In this document: positions 1 to 10,863 of the stretch, piece by piece
How the letters are laid out: the number at the start of each line of letters is the position of its first letter
Position numbering within the stretch: the stretch's first letter is position 1
Source: Sarocladium kiliense
Lineage: Eukaryota; Ascomycota; Sordariomycetes; Hypocreales; Sarocladiaceae
NCBI GenBank assembly: GCA_030734395.1
Contig: JAUZTG010000048.1
Coordinates: forward strand, 2,046,001 to 2,110,000
DNA: 64,000 nucleotides
Direction: 5' to 3'
Program-made: the position numbers and the translations under genes
Notes under the pieces: model-generated
What the model saw: the letters and a program-made list of their open reading frames with translations, nothing else
Database searches by the model: none
What the model was told of the DNA's origin: nothing

Positions 1-236
1 GATTCAAGGGGAATGTGCTCTTTTGTCACACTGGTGGGCAACCGGCCTTGAGCGCCTATCCTGAGCTGAGATAACAGCGTGTTTCACAGCGCAAAAGCGG
101 GAAAGATTTCGAAGAAGACGGAAGACTTGTGAGCCTTTCTAGGGTATATCAAATCTGTCTAAACGCCATCGCAGTTTTACAATTTTCTAATTTTGACACT
201 GGCGGCTTGCAGCTGCTGCCGTCGTACATATCTACA

Positions 237-2402
237 TTAGTGGCCACCGCGCACAGGCCGTGACTGCGCGGAAGCGTGCTTCTTTAGTTCCTCTGGCACC
301 TTTGAAATGGAGCTCTTGCTAAGCATCTGCTTGAGGTCATACATGACACCAGTATCCTCATCGCCCAAGAATGTAATCGCGACACCACTCTTTCCGGCAC
401 GACCCGTACGACCAATACGATGAGTATAGCTCTCGATGCTCATCGCCATGTTGAAGTTGACCACCAAGGACACGTCAGGAACATCGATACCACGGCCAGC
501 AAGATCTGTAGCGACCAGGACTTGCGTACGCCCATCACGCACTGATTGCAGCGCCGCTTCACGCTGCTCCTGCGTTTTCGAACCATGCAGAGTGACGACG
601 GACCAGCCCATATGCTTGATATCGCGAGCGACAGCATCGCAGTTCCGCTTGATGTTGACGAAAACAATGATCGGTGGGCCGAACTCTCCGGAAGCCAGGA
701 TCTCCTGCAGGCGCTTCTTGCGGCGATCCTCGCCGCGTGCAAACTCAACACGCTGCTCGACTGTTTCAACAGCCTCACCGGCAGTACCAATAGTGACGGT
801 TGCTGGGCGACGCAGGTATTTTTTCGCGATCTTCTCGAGAGGTGGAGGCATAGTGGCTGTGTACATCATGGTTTGCCTGTAGCGATCTCTGCCACCCAAG
901 TACCTCTTCATCATCTGAGCGTCCTCAGCTTCGTCCGTATCCGGCTTTTCGTTTGTGGCTGGGAGCGCATCAAGGATCTTGTTGACTGACTCCTCGAAAC
1001 CGAGGTCGATCATGCGATCTGCTTCGTCCATGACAAGATAGCAGCACTGGGAGAGAACAAGCAGACGGCGCTCAAGACAGTCCACAAGACGGCCAGGCGT
1101 CGCGACCACGATCTCGGCACCGTTTCGTAGCGCATAGGCCTGCTCCTCCAAAGAATGACCACCGACGATGCTCACACAGCGGAATCCAAGCGGCTCCGCA
1201 AACTTCCTAGCCTCGCCTTCAATCTGCTGCACCAATTCACGAGTCGGCGCAATGATCAGAGCGTAGGGGCCGTCATTTCGGTTTGTATCTGTGAGGGGTG
1301 GTAGGTCCAAGATGTAAACCAGTAGCGGCAGAAGGAAAGCGGCAGTTTTGCCTGATCCTGTGACTGCAACACCAATGAGATCCCTTGCCTGCAGAGCGAT
1401 GGGTATTGCCGCTCTTTGAATCGCAGAGGGCTCTGTATATCCGACCTGATCGACAATGTCCAGTAGCTTTCTCGGCAAACCAGACTCATTCCAGCTTCTC
1501 ATCGGATTTGGTATACCTCCACCTTTTGTCGAGATGGCAAAGTCGTCCTTGAAGATACGCCAGTCGCGCTCGGTCATGTCCTCCAGAGCCTTTTCTGACC
1601 ATCGCTTTCCTAGGCCCTTGCGCTTCCAGCGCTGCTCTTCCTTTTCTCGTCTTCGATAGAAATCCTCCATGATGCCCTTTGCACGTTCTTCGCCGTTCTC
1701 ACGATCACGTTCTCTGATAGCCTGCGCTTTCTGCAGGGCGATCTTCTCGGCAGCTTCGTCAAATGGGTTGCCGACGCTGACGGAAGAGTGGGTAGGCTTC
1801 GGGGTATCGATTTTAGGGCCATAGTCATCGCCTCGGGTGGTGTCTTCAGACGGGTCCCAATCAAAATTGAACTTGTTTGCGGCTGTACGCTGACGCTTCT
1901 TCGTTGCGGAGAACTTCGAGTGTTTGTTGACCTCGGGGCCCATGTATCGAGTGAGGAGGTTCTCGTTCTCGATATCTTGAGCTGTTCTCTTACGTCCGTT
2001 GCCGGCGGTGCGGGCGTCGCGGATGTCTTGCCAGTCTCCGTTCTGATCGTCGGTTCGTTCGCGGCGAGAGTCACCGTTCGTAGAGCGTTGGCCGTCGCGA
2101 CCATCGCGATCGCGGCCTCCTCTTCGCCCGCCACGGGCGTCACGACGCTCACGATCATAGTCGCGGGCACGTGCGCGGCGCTCCTCATCCTCCTGCGCCT
2201 GCGCCTCTGCTAGCAGGGCCCTTTTGCTCTCGTCGTGGCGGCGGGCCTGCTCTTCGAGGCGGCGCTTCTTTTCGACTTCCTCCTTCTTGGCCTTCTCGGC
2301 AGCCAGTCGTTCGCGCTCAGCCCGCGGAATGAAGCGAGGCTTCGCTGCCGCGGCGTCGGCGGCCTTCTTCTTTCGCAGGATCTCCTCGATATCCAGAGGC
2401 AT
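237..2402 (-). CDS. prp28: Pre-mRNA-splicing DEAD-box RNA helicase Prp28
   Basis: Intronless 721-aa frame. The N-terminal ~240 residues are Arg/Glu/Lys-rich and low-complexity, followed by a two-RecA DEAD-box core. Visible motifs are the Walker A stretch AVTGSGKT near residue 347, PTREL, DEAD near residue 457, YTATM in place of the usual SAT, and HRIGRTGR near residue 660. The RS/RE-like N-terminus plus the sequence leading into the core (NPMRSWNESGLP, then GYTEPSAIQ) match Prp28/DDX23, which exchanges U1 for U6 at the 5' splice site during spliceosome activation in the nucleus. The length fits the fungal family. The start is the first ATG, followed by a PLDIEEILRKKK segment typical of the family. 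Family assignment is established knowledge; function here is inferred from it. Confidence 0.93.
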   Translation of the reverse strand: MPLDIEEILRKKKAADAAAAKPRFIPRAERERLAAEKAKKEEVEKKRRLEEQARRHDESKRALLAEAQAQEDEERRARARDYDRERRDARGGRRGGRDRDGRDGQRSTNGDSRRERTDDQNGDWQDIRDARTAGNGRKRTAQDIENENLLTRYMGPEVNKHSKFSATKKRQRTAANKFNFDWDPSEDTTRGDDYGPKIDTPKPTHSSVSVGNPFDEAAEKIALQKAQAIRERDRENGEERAKGIMEDFYRRREKEEQRWKRKGLGKRWSEKALEDMTERDWRIFKDDFAISTKGGGIPNPMRSWNESGLPRKLLDIVDQVGYTEPSAIQRAAIPIALQARDLIGVAVTGSGKTAAFLLPLLVYILDLPPLTDTNRNDGPYALIIAPTRELVQQIEGEARKFAEPLGFRCVSIVGGHSLEEQAYALRNGAEIVVATPGRLVDCLERRLLVLSQCCYLVMDEADRMIDLGFEESVNKILDALPATNEKPDTDEAEDAQMMKRYLGGRDRYRQTMMYTATMPPPLEKIAKKYLRRPATVTIGTAGEAVETVEQRVEFARGEDRRKKRLQEILASGEFGPPIIVFVNIKRNCDAVARDIKHMGWSVVTLHGSKTQEQREAALQSVRDGRTQVLVATDLAGRGIDVPDVSLVVNFNMAMSIESYTHRIGRTGRAGKSGVAITFLGDEDTGVMYDLKQMLSKSSISKVPEELKKHASAQSRPVRGGH

Positions 2403-2963
2403 GATGTCTTGAGGGTGGCGGGACCGGAATTTCGTGGAAGGGCAGAGGCGACGAGAGGTGCCTGGGTTGGTGGTGTTTTATACCAGACCGGCCAAGGTGG
2501 GGCTCAAGTATCAGGTACCTAGGTACTTAGGTGCTTACTTAGCTTGGTTCGCACGCTGCAAGTACCAATACCTGACTCGGTGCTGCCCATACTTTGTTCT
2601 GCCTTGCTATTCTATCTGGTATTTTGTGTATTATTTTCTTCGATTATATCATACCATTGTAAATGCTGATATGATGGATGATTCTAAATCCCTTTCTCTT
2701 TCCTTTCTCTTATTTTCAACCTTCTTCTACTTTTCTCTAGTTATTGTTCTAGCTATTGTTCTAGCTGCTGTTTTTAATACTGTTCTGACTTACATGTGTG
2801 CTCGAAGAAAGCGATATACTCTTCACAGTCATAGACAGTGCACGCATACCTAGGTTAATATTCTTGAACTTGGGCGCGGAATTGTATGTTCGATTTGAGG
2901 AAACATTCAGTAGTCTTTCATTTAGATTAACCGTGATGCTAAGGCAGTGCCCTCCACAATACC
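2403..2963. other. Intergenic, Prp28 promoter side and mannanase 3' side
   Basis: 561 bp between the Prp28 start and the mannanase stop. The middle is T-rich (about 2590-2780). No supported gene; short ORFs here lack family features. Confidence 0.6.
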
Positions 2964-4383
2964 TCACTTGTGGCCCTTGTTGACTCGGGCAGCATGCTGA
3001 TAGATCAATGGCTTCGCCTCCTTGTCCTCTAGATAAATGGTGAAGCCATCGTTGTGGTTGCAACCGTACGAGTAGCCGCAGTAGCCAAACTGCCAGTAGT
3101 GGTCAGGCATGCCGTACTTGATAGAAAGATCCTGCCACTTGCTCAACACTTCGATCCTCGTCTCATTCCGCTCCGTGCCCAGATATTCCTTGCGCTTCTC
3201 TGGCGTCAACCAGCCGTACTCCTCGAACACGACCGGCTTCTTGACTTCGCGGCTGACCTTTCCGTGGTCAATGATCCACTGGTTAGACCATTCGACTGTC
3301 TTAGACCACCAGTCGGGGTACAAGTGGAAGACTCCAAAGTCGATGTTCTTTATGCGGATCTCGTGATCAAAGTCAGAGCCGTCCGCGCCGTTGTAAGCCC
3401 AATCGTCGGACTCGCGATTAAATGCGCCCTCACCACCCCAGGTAATAAGGTGGTGCTTGTCGAGAGATCGAATGTAGTCGGCCATCTCCTCGGTCCAGGA
3501 GCTGAGCAGCTCCGGTGTGCAATTGTCGCTGCGAGGGAGGTTACGCACACCATCAGCACCGCAGCGGGGCTCATTGGCGATCTCCCAGGCCATGATTGCT
3601 GGCGAGTGCTTGTATCGTGTGACAAAGGCCTTGATGTACTGCTTGAACTTCTTCTTGATTGCCGGCTGGCGGTAGAACTACACGTAGTTGTCAGCTACTG
3701 AATCTAGTCTCAACCATCCCGCATCACCAAGGAAGATTGACTTACATCGTCATGGTACTGATACCCGAGATTTGCCGTGTACACATCCATGCCGCCGTAG
3801 TCAGCCCAGTTGTTGGTCAACGCAACGATCAACTTGAGGCCGTTCTTCGTTGCGGCGTCGACAACAGCGTCAAAAGGCTTGAGGTTAATAGTCGTGGTTC
3901 CGTCATCATTCCACCACTGATAGATGAGGTCCGTAGCACCAGCGCCTTCGCCACCGTATTGGGGCAGCCCGTTGACGGTGTCGGTTGTACGATTTCGCTC
4001 GTTGAAGCCCCAGGTGCGGAAAACCTTGAGGCCGGCAGCTTTGGCAGCCTTCATGCCCCTATCGATATCCTTCTTATCCTAGCGACAAACGATCTGTGTT
4101 AGCAGAGTCTTCTGGTCCTATCTCTGGAAGGGTTTCAATCCTGGGGCTGCATGCAACGACGGGGGGGAAGGATCAGGAACCAAGACATGCTGGGTGTGAG
4201 TCTCACCTCGCTGAAGGCAAAGTAGTAGGCATTGGTCCCGACGTAGGGAAAGTCCTTGCCATTGAGTTGAAACTTGGTGCCTTTCGTTGTGACGAACCCT
4301 TTGGGGGGCTTAGAGCTGCCATGGGGCGTGGCCACGGCGCCAGCCACGAGCAATGCCGCAGTCAGAGTCGCCTTGAGCTGCAT
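2964..4383 (-). CDS. Secreted endo-1,4-beta-mannanase, GH5 family
   Basis: Three coding exons: 4383-4207, 4078-3746 and 3677-2964, giving 407 aa. Introns are 4079-4206 and 3678-3745 with GTGAGA/GTAAGT donors and TAG acceptors. The protein starts with a hydrophobic signal peptide (about 18 residues, cleavage near AVA-TPHG). The core is a GH5 TIM barrel: GLKVFRTWGFNE, then the general acid/base in EIANEPRC (near residue 206), HLYPDWW, and the nucleophile region VVFEEYGW (near residue 322). It hydrolyses beta-mannan backbones outside the cell. No carbohydrate-binding module is seen at either end. A TATATA box lies about 140 bp upstream and a 16-nt palindrome about 280 bp upstream. Subfamily GH5_7 is likely but not proven. 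Confidence 0.92.
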
Positions 4384-4523
4384 CTTTGATGAAGGTAATC
4401 CTCGTCTCACTAAGTGGGATAGATAGAGGTAGACAGGGACAGAGGAAGAGAAAGGAACAAAGGTTGTCTGCAACTACTCTTCCAGATCATCCTGGGAGTT
4501 GGCGAGTGCAACATGGCTCCATC

Positions 4524-4529
4524 TATATA
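4524..4529 (-). promoter_or_regulatory. Candidate TATA box of the mannanase gene
   Basis: TATATA on the minus strand, about 140 bp before the mannanase ATG. Position fits a fungal core promoter, but this is a short common motif. Confidence 0.4.
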
Positions 4530-4661
4530 CATTTGTTTACATGAGCTGGTTCTTTTCGGCACGGTAAACGCAACGAGTTCCCCGCAAGCCAGATTGGAGA
4601 AATGACACTTATGCTTTAGGCGCGAACAGGGGTCTTCTCCATATGACATCTCCAGAGTCAC

Positions 4662-4677
4662 ATGCATAGCTATGCAT
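4662..4677. promoter_or_regulatory. 16-nt perfect palindrome upstream of the mannanase gene
   Basis: ATGCATAGCTATGCAT reads the same on both strands. It lies about 280 bp upstream of the mannanase ATG, so it could be a dimeric transcription-factor site. No factor is known to me for it; regulatory use is inference. Confidence 0.3.
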
Positions 4678-6165
4678 AGCTTAGCACTCACTTTACATGC
4701 AACTAGTTCTAGATCCTTCAATCTGGGGTTGCCTTGGTCTACCGCCCTTCCCGGTTAGCTTACCGAAACCACCGATCGTTTCGTTTCCTTATTGCGGGAT
4801 TAAGCATCCCCGCCTGCTGGTAGTGTTGGTGCTTCTCCTCGACGGCGGCAAGGTGACAGATCCGGGAGGCCACCAAGGCATTGCCCGCTCACAAGCACGA
4901 TGGACATCGGACAAGGGGAAGAATGCATTGGATTCAGACAGCATCGGCTGAACGGGTGGAAAAGTAGCAAATATCCGGGGTAGAGCAATTCATGAAGAAT
5001 TGCCATGCGTTAGACCCGGGGCGCTGCACCACCTTAGGCATGGGCTGTTAACCCCCCCCCCCCCCTGGTAGTTCGGTACGATGATCCGATTTCCTGTCTT
5101 GAAACGGACCACAAGACAAAGTCCGGGATTCTAGTAGTTGTTTATTCCTCATTTAGGCACGGGGTACTCGCCAGAGGACTGTTCCGCGCCACCTTGGGCA
5201 GCAGCTCGAAGATCGAAGACGTAAACCAGCATGAGGCCAAGTCTTCACCGTCACCATTTGGCCACTAACATCAGATTAGATCATTTCCACCTCAAGCTAG
5301 ACCAGAGAAACAAGAAGAAGGAAAGTTTTTCCCGTTGACGTCTCTTCTTGCCCTTTCTTCCGCCATCATCCCTATAGTCGGGTCGGTAACATATATCCCC
5401 GTGGATTCGACACTGCTATAGCCGAGGCGAATTAAGCTTCTTCATGGCTTCCTACTCCACGAATGAAAGCACTTCTAGCAGTCATTGTGCTCTCGCTTGT
5501 CGCAGGATCCGGCATATTGCCTGCATTGACTGAACGTGGTGGGAACCGATGATAGTACAGGGATATGCGCACGGTAAGCGAGCTCATTCTGGAATAGCTG
5601 GCTGTAGCAGCCAAATGCCGACTCCACGTGAAGACTATGATCACTCGCTTCATCTTTCTTCTTCGACCCATGGTCCAGACCAGGGGTGCCCACAATGCTC
5701 CCGCATTATGGCTCTTTTGCCACGGGGATGTTTCTATTGCAGGTAAGTCCTCGTCGACTCCAACCTCCGGCATTTCGGTCTATGTCTACTCCACATGCAT
5801 AAGCGTCTGTTAGTTTGTGACTTTTTTCTACTAACAAACTTTCTGGGGTCACGGGGATCCTAGAGACGAATTACCGGCTCTGAGGAATCGTCAATTCTCC
5901 TCCAATGTGGTAGGTGTGCTAGCCGCAGATGGGCTGCACCCTTAAAAACAAGACAAAGTCTATGGCTTGTATAAAGGACGTTCCTAGGGTTGGACATGAA
6001 CTAGTAAGACTTCCTCCCTTCTCGTCCACTCGCTGATCACGTTCCCGCCTCCAGGCCTGTCAGACAGCTTGGCCATTATTCTTCAAGCCAGACTGGACTT
6101 CGAACATCGCTCCCTTGTTATAATCATATTTGATCTTCTTGGCGTCAACTCATAGCGCACATAAG

Positions 6166-7303
6166 ATGATTCGTCTTTTGCTACTCAGCCTATCGGCTTC
6201 GCTTGTCCAAGCCATATCTTCATCTCTTGGTCGTTCCTTGGCGCCTACAGCCGATCCTTTGTATCTGATCTCCTTGTACGTTCAACTGGCTCGATATTCA
6301 TTACTCTGCTTGCTGCTTCCAACCTTTGTGTCTTGATTGTAGCAATCACGAAATTGCCAAAGTGTATAAGAGAATCAGAAGCAGCTAACCTCAAACCCGC
6401 ATTCAGTGGCGACTCTTACTCCCAGACCGGCTTCGATATCAGCGGCGCGAAACCCTCGTCATCCAATCCACTCGGCAACCCCGACCTCCCTGGCTGGACT
6501 GCCGCTGGCGGTCTGAACTGGGTCGGCCTCTCTGTGACTGAGACAAATGCCTCCACCTTGCTCTCCTACAATTTTGCTTACGGTGGCGCTACCACCGATG
6601 CTGCGCTCGTGACGCCGTATGCGCCTACAGTTCGCTCGTTCGCGGACCAGGTCGGTATTTTCACCGGGAGTTTGGGTGTCAAGCCACGGCCCGCGTACGC
6701 ACAGTGGAATGCGGATAATGCTCTTGCCGCTGTGTGGATCGGCGTCAACGACGTAGGCAATTCGTTTGAGAACCAGAACTCAACTATCGTCGCGGATCTA
6801 TGCGCCGATAGGTACTTCCAGCTAGTGAGAGAGATCTATAAGACTGGTGTGAGGAAGTTTGTCTTTCTCACAGTTCCCCGTATGTCTTTTACTTCCTATA
6901 CCTACCAAGCCTTTTGCGGGCAATAGATCTCCTGGGAGAAAGATTACCGTTGCTGACACGAGACGTCTTATCAGCTACGGACAAAACCCCCCTTATGCTC
7001 AGCAAGCCACGCAAGGTGAACCAGAAGCTGCGGAAGACTCTCGCACACTATAATCGCAACTTGCGTGCACAAGTTCATTCCTTCACGAAGAGTCACCGCG
7101 GGGTCCAGACATGGGTCGTAGATACAACTCCAGCCTTCAATAAGGCCATTCGCAATCCAACTAAGTTTGGCGCTCCTGACGCTACCTGCGAGAATCCAGA
7201 CGGCAAGAGCTGCTTATGGTTCAACGACTATCACCCTGGTTATGCAATTAACGTCCTCGTAGCGGAAGAGGTTGCGCAGGTTGTGGGTGCGCCGTTTTTT
7301 TGA
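6166..7303 (+). CDS. Secreted SGNH/GDSL acetylesterase, CE16-like
   Basis: Three exons: 6166-6275, 6407-6879 and 6975-7303, giving 303 aa. Intron 1 (131 nt) has a GTACGT donor and CTAAC branch site at 6385-6389; intron 2 (95 nt) has GTATGT. Splicing rebuilds the catalytic-serine block ISFGDSYSQTGFD, split across exons 1 and 2, and the LTVPPTDKTPLM segment at the second junction. A signal peptide (MIRLLLLSLSASLVQA) precedes it. Other SGNH blocks are YGGATTDA (block II Gly), WIGVNDVG (block III Gly-x-Asn-Asp) and WFNDYHPGY (block V Asp-x-x-His). CE16 enzymes remove acetyl groups from plant hemicellulose oligomers. Plain lipase activity is the alternative. Confidence 0.9.
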
Positions 7304-7856
7304 GTAGGCCAATGGCGAAGGACGAATGGTGGGATGATGATGAGCCTGAGAACCATATCTCACTACATAGCCATATACTGGTGTATGCCTTGTGTCCATG
7401 TGTCACCTAACAGCAATTCGTGTGGACAGCCAACAAGGAGCGGGTAGCCATTCTGGGGGTGCCTTAGCATATTCGGGGGCTTCATAGTAAAGATTTGATG
7501 GATACTTCTCTTTTTTCTGATTTCTTCCATCAGATGATTCCTCATCAGTGAGTTCAGTCGACGCATTTCTGTCTATTATAGCGGTCTTTTTCGATATCTT
7601 TCATGGACAGGCAGGAGGTCTATGAAGCACATGAATACCCTAACCCTAACCCACCTAACCCTAGTGGATGACAGCCACGACCGGGGGTCCTGGGCGCTGC
7701 TGGCTACAGTGGATTCAGGGTGTTGGGCTCAAATACAAGCAGATCTTTTAAGAACTTCAGCCTCGCGACGCATCCTCCCATCGCGTGCAGCAACAACGGA
7801 CTGACGCACCCGCGAAACGAACGAACTGGCGCCGACGCCACGCCCCCCAATTCATC
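7304..7856. other. Intergenic, esterase 3' side and mL59 promoter
   Basis: 553 bp. Contains the telomere-like motif at 7638-7663 described separately; nothing else supported. Confidence 0.6.
7638..7663 (+). promoter_or_regulatory. Telomere-like CCCTAA repeats (telobox) upstream of mL59
   Basis: Two and a half CCCTAA units at 7638-7652, then a diverged CCTAACCCTAG at 7653-7663. The block lies about 195 bp before the ATG of a mitochondrial ribosomal-protein gene. Telobox/TAGGGTTA elements bound by Tbf1-like Myb factors are known in ribosomal-protein promoters of several fungi. The alternative is an interstitial telomeric remnant. Confidence 0.5.
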
Positions 7857-8451
7857 ATGGCGTCCACCACCAACCTCGTCCAGCTCGCAAAGTCCCTACC
7901 AGCGCCTCTCCAGCGCTTCTTCGCTCGCTGGCCCCCAGCCGCCATCGTCCCCGAAGGCACCACCCCGACACGCTTCCAGCAGGAGCGTCCGAACCCTTTC
8001 GTCTTTTACAAGCATCCGATCACAGGCAAATGGCAGGATCCCGTCTACTCCTACCGGCGGCAGGCGGAACTCGTCAAGCTGGCGCGGGAGAACGGCGTGG
8101 AGGAGCTGCTTCCTGAGACAAAGAAGGGCACCGAGTACCAGCTTGCGCAGAGGGTCGAGCATGGTCTGAGAGTCAAGGGTACTGGTGTGGGACAGAAGGT
8201 CAAGGGACGCATTCACGAGAGACACATGATTTCCAAGTACGTCTTGCGCTTGAAGCTCTACCTTCTCGAGGTCGTGGCTAACCGTGTTGCAGTATGGAGA
8301 AGAGGAGAGCAGCGATGTTGGATATGCCGAGACTTATCAGACAATGGAAGAGGGTAAGGAAGATCCTTTCATGCCATACTTTGGTCGCTGCATGGTTACT
8401 AACTATTATCTTTAGGTGGGCAAGAGGAACTGGACCAAGTTCCCGAAATAG
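7857..8451 (+). CDS. mrpl25: Mitochondrial large-subunit ribosomal protein mL59 (Mrpl25 family)
   Basis: Three exons: 7857-8236, 8293-8353 and 8416-8451, giving 158 aa. Introns are 56 and 62 nt; the second has a TACTAAC branch site. Splicing continues one frame into MEKRRAAMLDMPRLIRQWKR and the short last exon VGKRNWTKFPK, the conserved C-terminus of Mrpl25/mL59. The N-terminus LVQLAKSLPAPLQRFFARWPP, then PNPFVFYKHPITGKWQDPVYSYRRQAEL in the middle (here broken into pieces by position only), are family landmarks. It is a structural protein of the fungal mitochondrial large ribosomal subunit. A telobox lies about 195 bp upstream. Confidence 0.88.
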
Positions 8452-8857
8452 TGGTTTCGCACGATTCGAGGAGGACAGAGCAATGGTCTGCTCTTGTACA
8501 ATTATCAACATGTATGAATACAAATGCATCATCAGCAATACTGTCTCACCAAAGCGTGCTCTGACAGACGCTTATCAAGCTGGCGTTCTCCAGCTAATGC
8601 TTTATGTCAATGTGTCCCTTGGAGATGTTTGGGATGAATATCCCATGTCGTAGCAACCTTGAAGTCCGCATAATCAACTTACAGGGGGAAACACACATGC
8701 CCCAGGTTTTCGGTTACCAAAAATCGGTCTTCTAAGTATCTTGACATCTTTGCACTTCAACTCGTAACAAATCACGTGACATCTATCATGAAGACAATTC
8801 AACGACAGCAAACTCCTCCAACATCATTTCTACCACACCATATTCCACCCAAAACCC
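8452..8857. other. Intergenic, mL59 to dph4
   Basis: 406 bp between two genes on the same strand. An ORF that overlaps the mL59 introns extends here but is only a read-through frame. Nothing else seen. Confidence 0.6.
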
Positions 8858-9406
8858 ATGGCTGCCGCCGAAAACGGGCAGCTAGCCTCGCAGCCAACAC
8901 ACTATGAAGTCCTCGCAATAACCCCAGGCCTCATCACCTCTCAAGATGACCAAGCCGCCTTCTTGAAACGAGCCTACCACCGCGCCCTCCTCAAGAACCA
9001 CCCAGACAAGGCCAAGTCATCCTCAGAACCCATCCACAGCGTCGACCAAATTACCAAAGCATGGGAGGTCCTCTCGTCGCCGCGCCTGCGTGCAGAGTAT
9101 GATGCGCAGTTGCGCTTGACGAGGGGAGGGTTGGGCGGCGCAAATGGTGGTGAGGAGCCATTTCACACGGGGGTCGAGAATGTGGATCTTGATGATCTTG
9201 ACTTTGATGAGAAGGCTGGTTCTTGGTCTCGATCTTGTCGGTGCGGGAATGAGCAGGGCTATGTATTTACGGAAGATGATCTCATGGAGGCGGCTGACGA
9301 TGGGCTTTTGATGGTTGGATGCCAAGATTGCAGTCTTTGGCTACGAGTTCATTTCGCCGTACTCGACGATGAAGAACAGGACGAAGATACAAGTAAAAAG
9401 ACATGA
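8858..9406 (+). CDS. dph4: Diphthamide biosynthesis J-protein Dph4 (Jjj3)
   Basis: Intronless, 182 aa. An N-terminal J domain (about residues 15-85) has the diagnostic HPD in LLKNHPDKAK. A C-terminal CSL/DPH-type zinc-binding domain follows, with cysteines in SRSCRCGNEQGYVF and VGCQDCSLWLRV. This J domain plus CSL zinc finger order defines Dph4/DNAJC24, an iron-binding electron carrier and co-chaperone in the first steps of diphthamide formation on eEF2 in the cytosol. The length matches fungal Dph4. It is convergent with the 14-3-3 gene 406 bp away. Confidence 0.92.
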   Translation: MAAAENGQLASQPTHYEVLAITPGLITSQDDQAAFLKRAYHRALLKNHPDKAKSSSEPIHSVDQITKAWEVLSSPRLRAEYDAQLRLTRGGLGGANGGEEPFHTGVENVDLDDLDFDEKAGSWSRSCRCGNEQGYVFTEDDLMEAADDGLLMVGCQDCSLWLRVHFAVLDDEEQDEDTSKKT

Positions 9407-9812
9407 GTTCTTTCAGTCACGCGTCACATTGCATTTTGCTATACTGCGGTGGTATGACTGCCAATTCATGGCTGTGATATCGTATTCATGAAAAGTATCA
9501 AAGCAATTTTAGTATTTTTATTTTTCGCCAGGGGGGTTTTCCACGCAGCTAGAATCTAGAAGCAGAACCTTCCATGAATCAAATGCTCTCCTCTAAGACT
9601 CCTCACTGTTCCTATTAGGAAAATGAAAGGCCACCACGATAGAGTTCCTTTTGCAAGGCCCTATCGCGCAGCGCACTCATTCGCATTGCGCGGGTTGTGG
9701 TACTGTAGCGAAGCTCTTGCGCAAAAATGAGACCTTCCGTCCACTCCGTAGACACCGGCCCATCCCAATAACAGCACGATCAAGACTTTCAGATGTGATT
9801 ACATATGTCCGA
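9407..9812. other. Convergent intergenic region, dph4 / 14-3-3
   Basis: 406 bp shared by two 3' ends. AT-rich around 9500-9530. No gene or structured element supported. Confidence 0.6.
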
Positions 9813-10863
9813 TTACTCGGCAGCCTTGGGCTCCTCGGCGGCAGGTGCGTCGGCGGTCTCGGCGGGGGCAGCGGCGGGCTCATCCTTGGAAGCCTCACCA
9901 GCAGCGGGAGCGGCACCCTCGGCCTCGGAGGAAGTCCAGAGAGTCTGTCTGTTGTCAGCGTCTTATCCACTGGCTTGAATATCGGTCAACGTACCAAGTT
10001 GTCGCGGAGAAGCTGCATGATAAGAGTAGAGTCCTTGTAGCTCTCCTCGCTGAGGGTGTCGAGCTCTGTGAATTGTTCGTTAGATCAACAGAGCCTGTAA
10101 CATCATGCGCGCTTTAACGTACCGGCAATGGCATCGTCGAAAGCCTGCTTGGCAAGGTGGCAAGCCTGGTCGGGGGCGTTGAGGATCTCGTAGTAGAAGA
10201 CGGAGAAGTTCAGCGCAAGACCGAGGCGGATAGGGTGAGTGGGAGGCAGCTCCGTCTGGGCAACCTCGGTGGCAGCCTTGTAGGCCTCGAGCGACTTGTC
10301 GGCAGAGTCCTTGCGGCGGTCACCAATGGCGAACTCGGCAAGGTAGCGGTGGTAGTCGCCCTTCCTGTTTGTGGGGGTTTCGCGTTAGTCTCAGAGGTCA
10401 TCATCGTTTTGAGGCATGCGGCGCAAACTGACATCTTGTGGTAGAAGACCTTGGACTCTCCGGACTTAGCAGAAGGAATGAGGTGCTGGTCAAGGACCTC
10501 GAGGATGTCGTCGCAGATCTTGGCCAGCTCGGCCTCGATCTTCTGGCGGTACTCCTTGATCAGAGTGACCTGGGAGGAGTTGCCCTTAGTCTCCTCCTTC
10601 TGCTCGATAGAAGTGACTATTCTCCAGGAAGCACGGCGAGCGCCGATGACGTTCTTGTAGGCGACGGAGAGAAGGTTGCGCTCCTCGACAGTGAGGTCGC
10701 GGTCCTCGGAAGCGACGATCTTCATGTTCTCAACCATCTCTGCGAATCAAGAATCAGTATCACGGCCGCGCGAAACGCATTTTCAAGGCATCATGAACCT
10801 ACCCTCGTAGCGCTCGGCCTGCTCGGCCAGCTTGGCCAGATAGACAGCATCTTCGTTACCCAT
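9813..10863 (-). CDS. 14-3-3 protein
   Basis: Five exons: 10863-10803, 10739-10433, 10364-10123, 10065-9995 and 9944-9813, giving 270 aa. All four introns (50-68 nt) have canonical ends, and every junction restores family sequence: YEGEMVENM, HKMKGDYHRYLAEF, DDAIAELDTLSEESYKDST and LLRDNLTLWTSS. RRASWRIV and the helix-9 groove are intact. The last ~30 residues are an Ala/Glu/Pro-rich tail, typical of fungal 14-3-3. The dimer binds phosphoserine/threonine peptides and regulates signalling, cell cycle and metabolism. The small first exon and the position of introns match other filamentous fungi as far as I recall. Confidence 0.95.

Larger units (their letters stand above)
4384..6165. other. Divergent intergenic region, mannanase / esterase
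   Basis: 1.8 kb shared upstream region of two divergently transcribed secreted-enzyme genes. It contains a run of 14 C at 5052-5065. Short ORFs around 5430-5810 overlap each other on both strands and show no domain, signal peptide or intron structure, so I do not call a gene. Confidence 0.6.

Noticed and set aside
5052..5065. Run of 14 C
   Set aside because: A simple homopolymer; probably a slippage tract or assembly-sensitive site, with no sign of function.
5432..5773. 113-codon minus-strand ORF between mannanase and esterase
   Set aside because: Overlaps other ORFs on both strands and shows no family feature.
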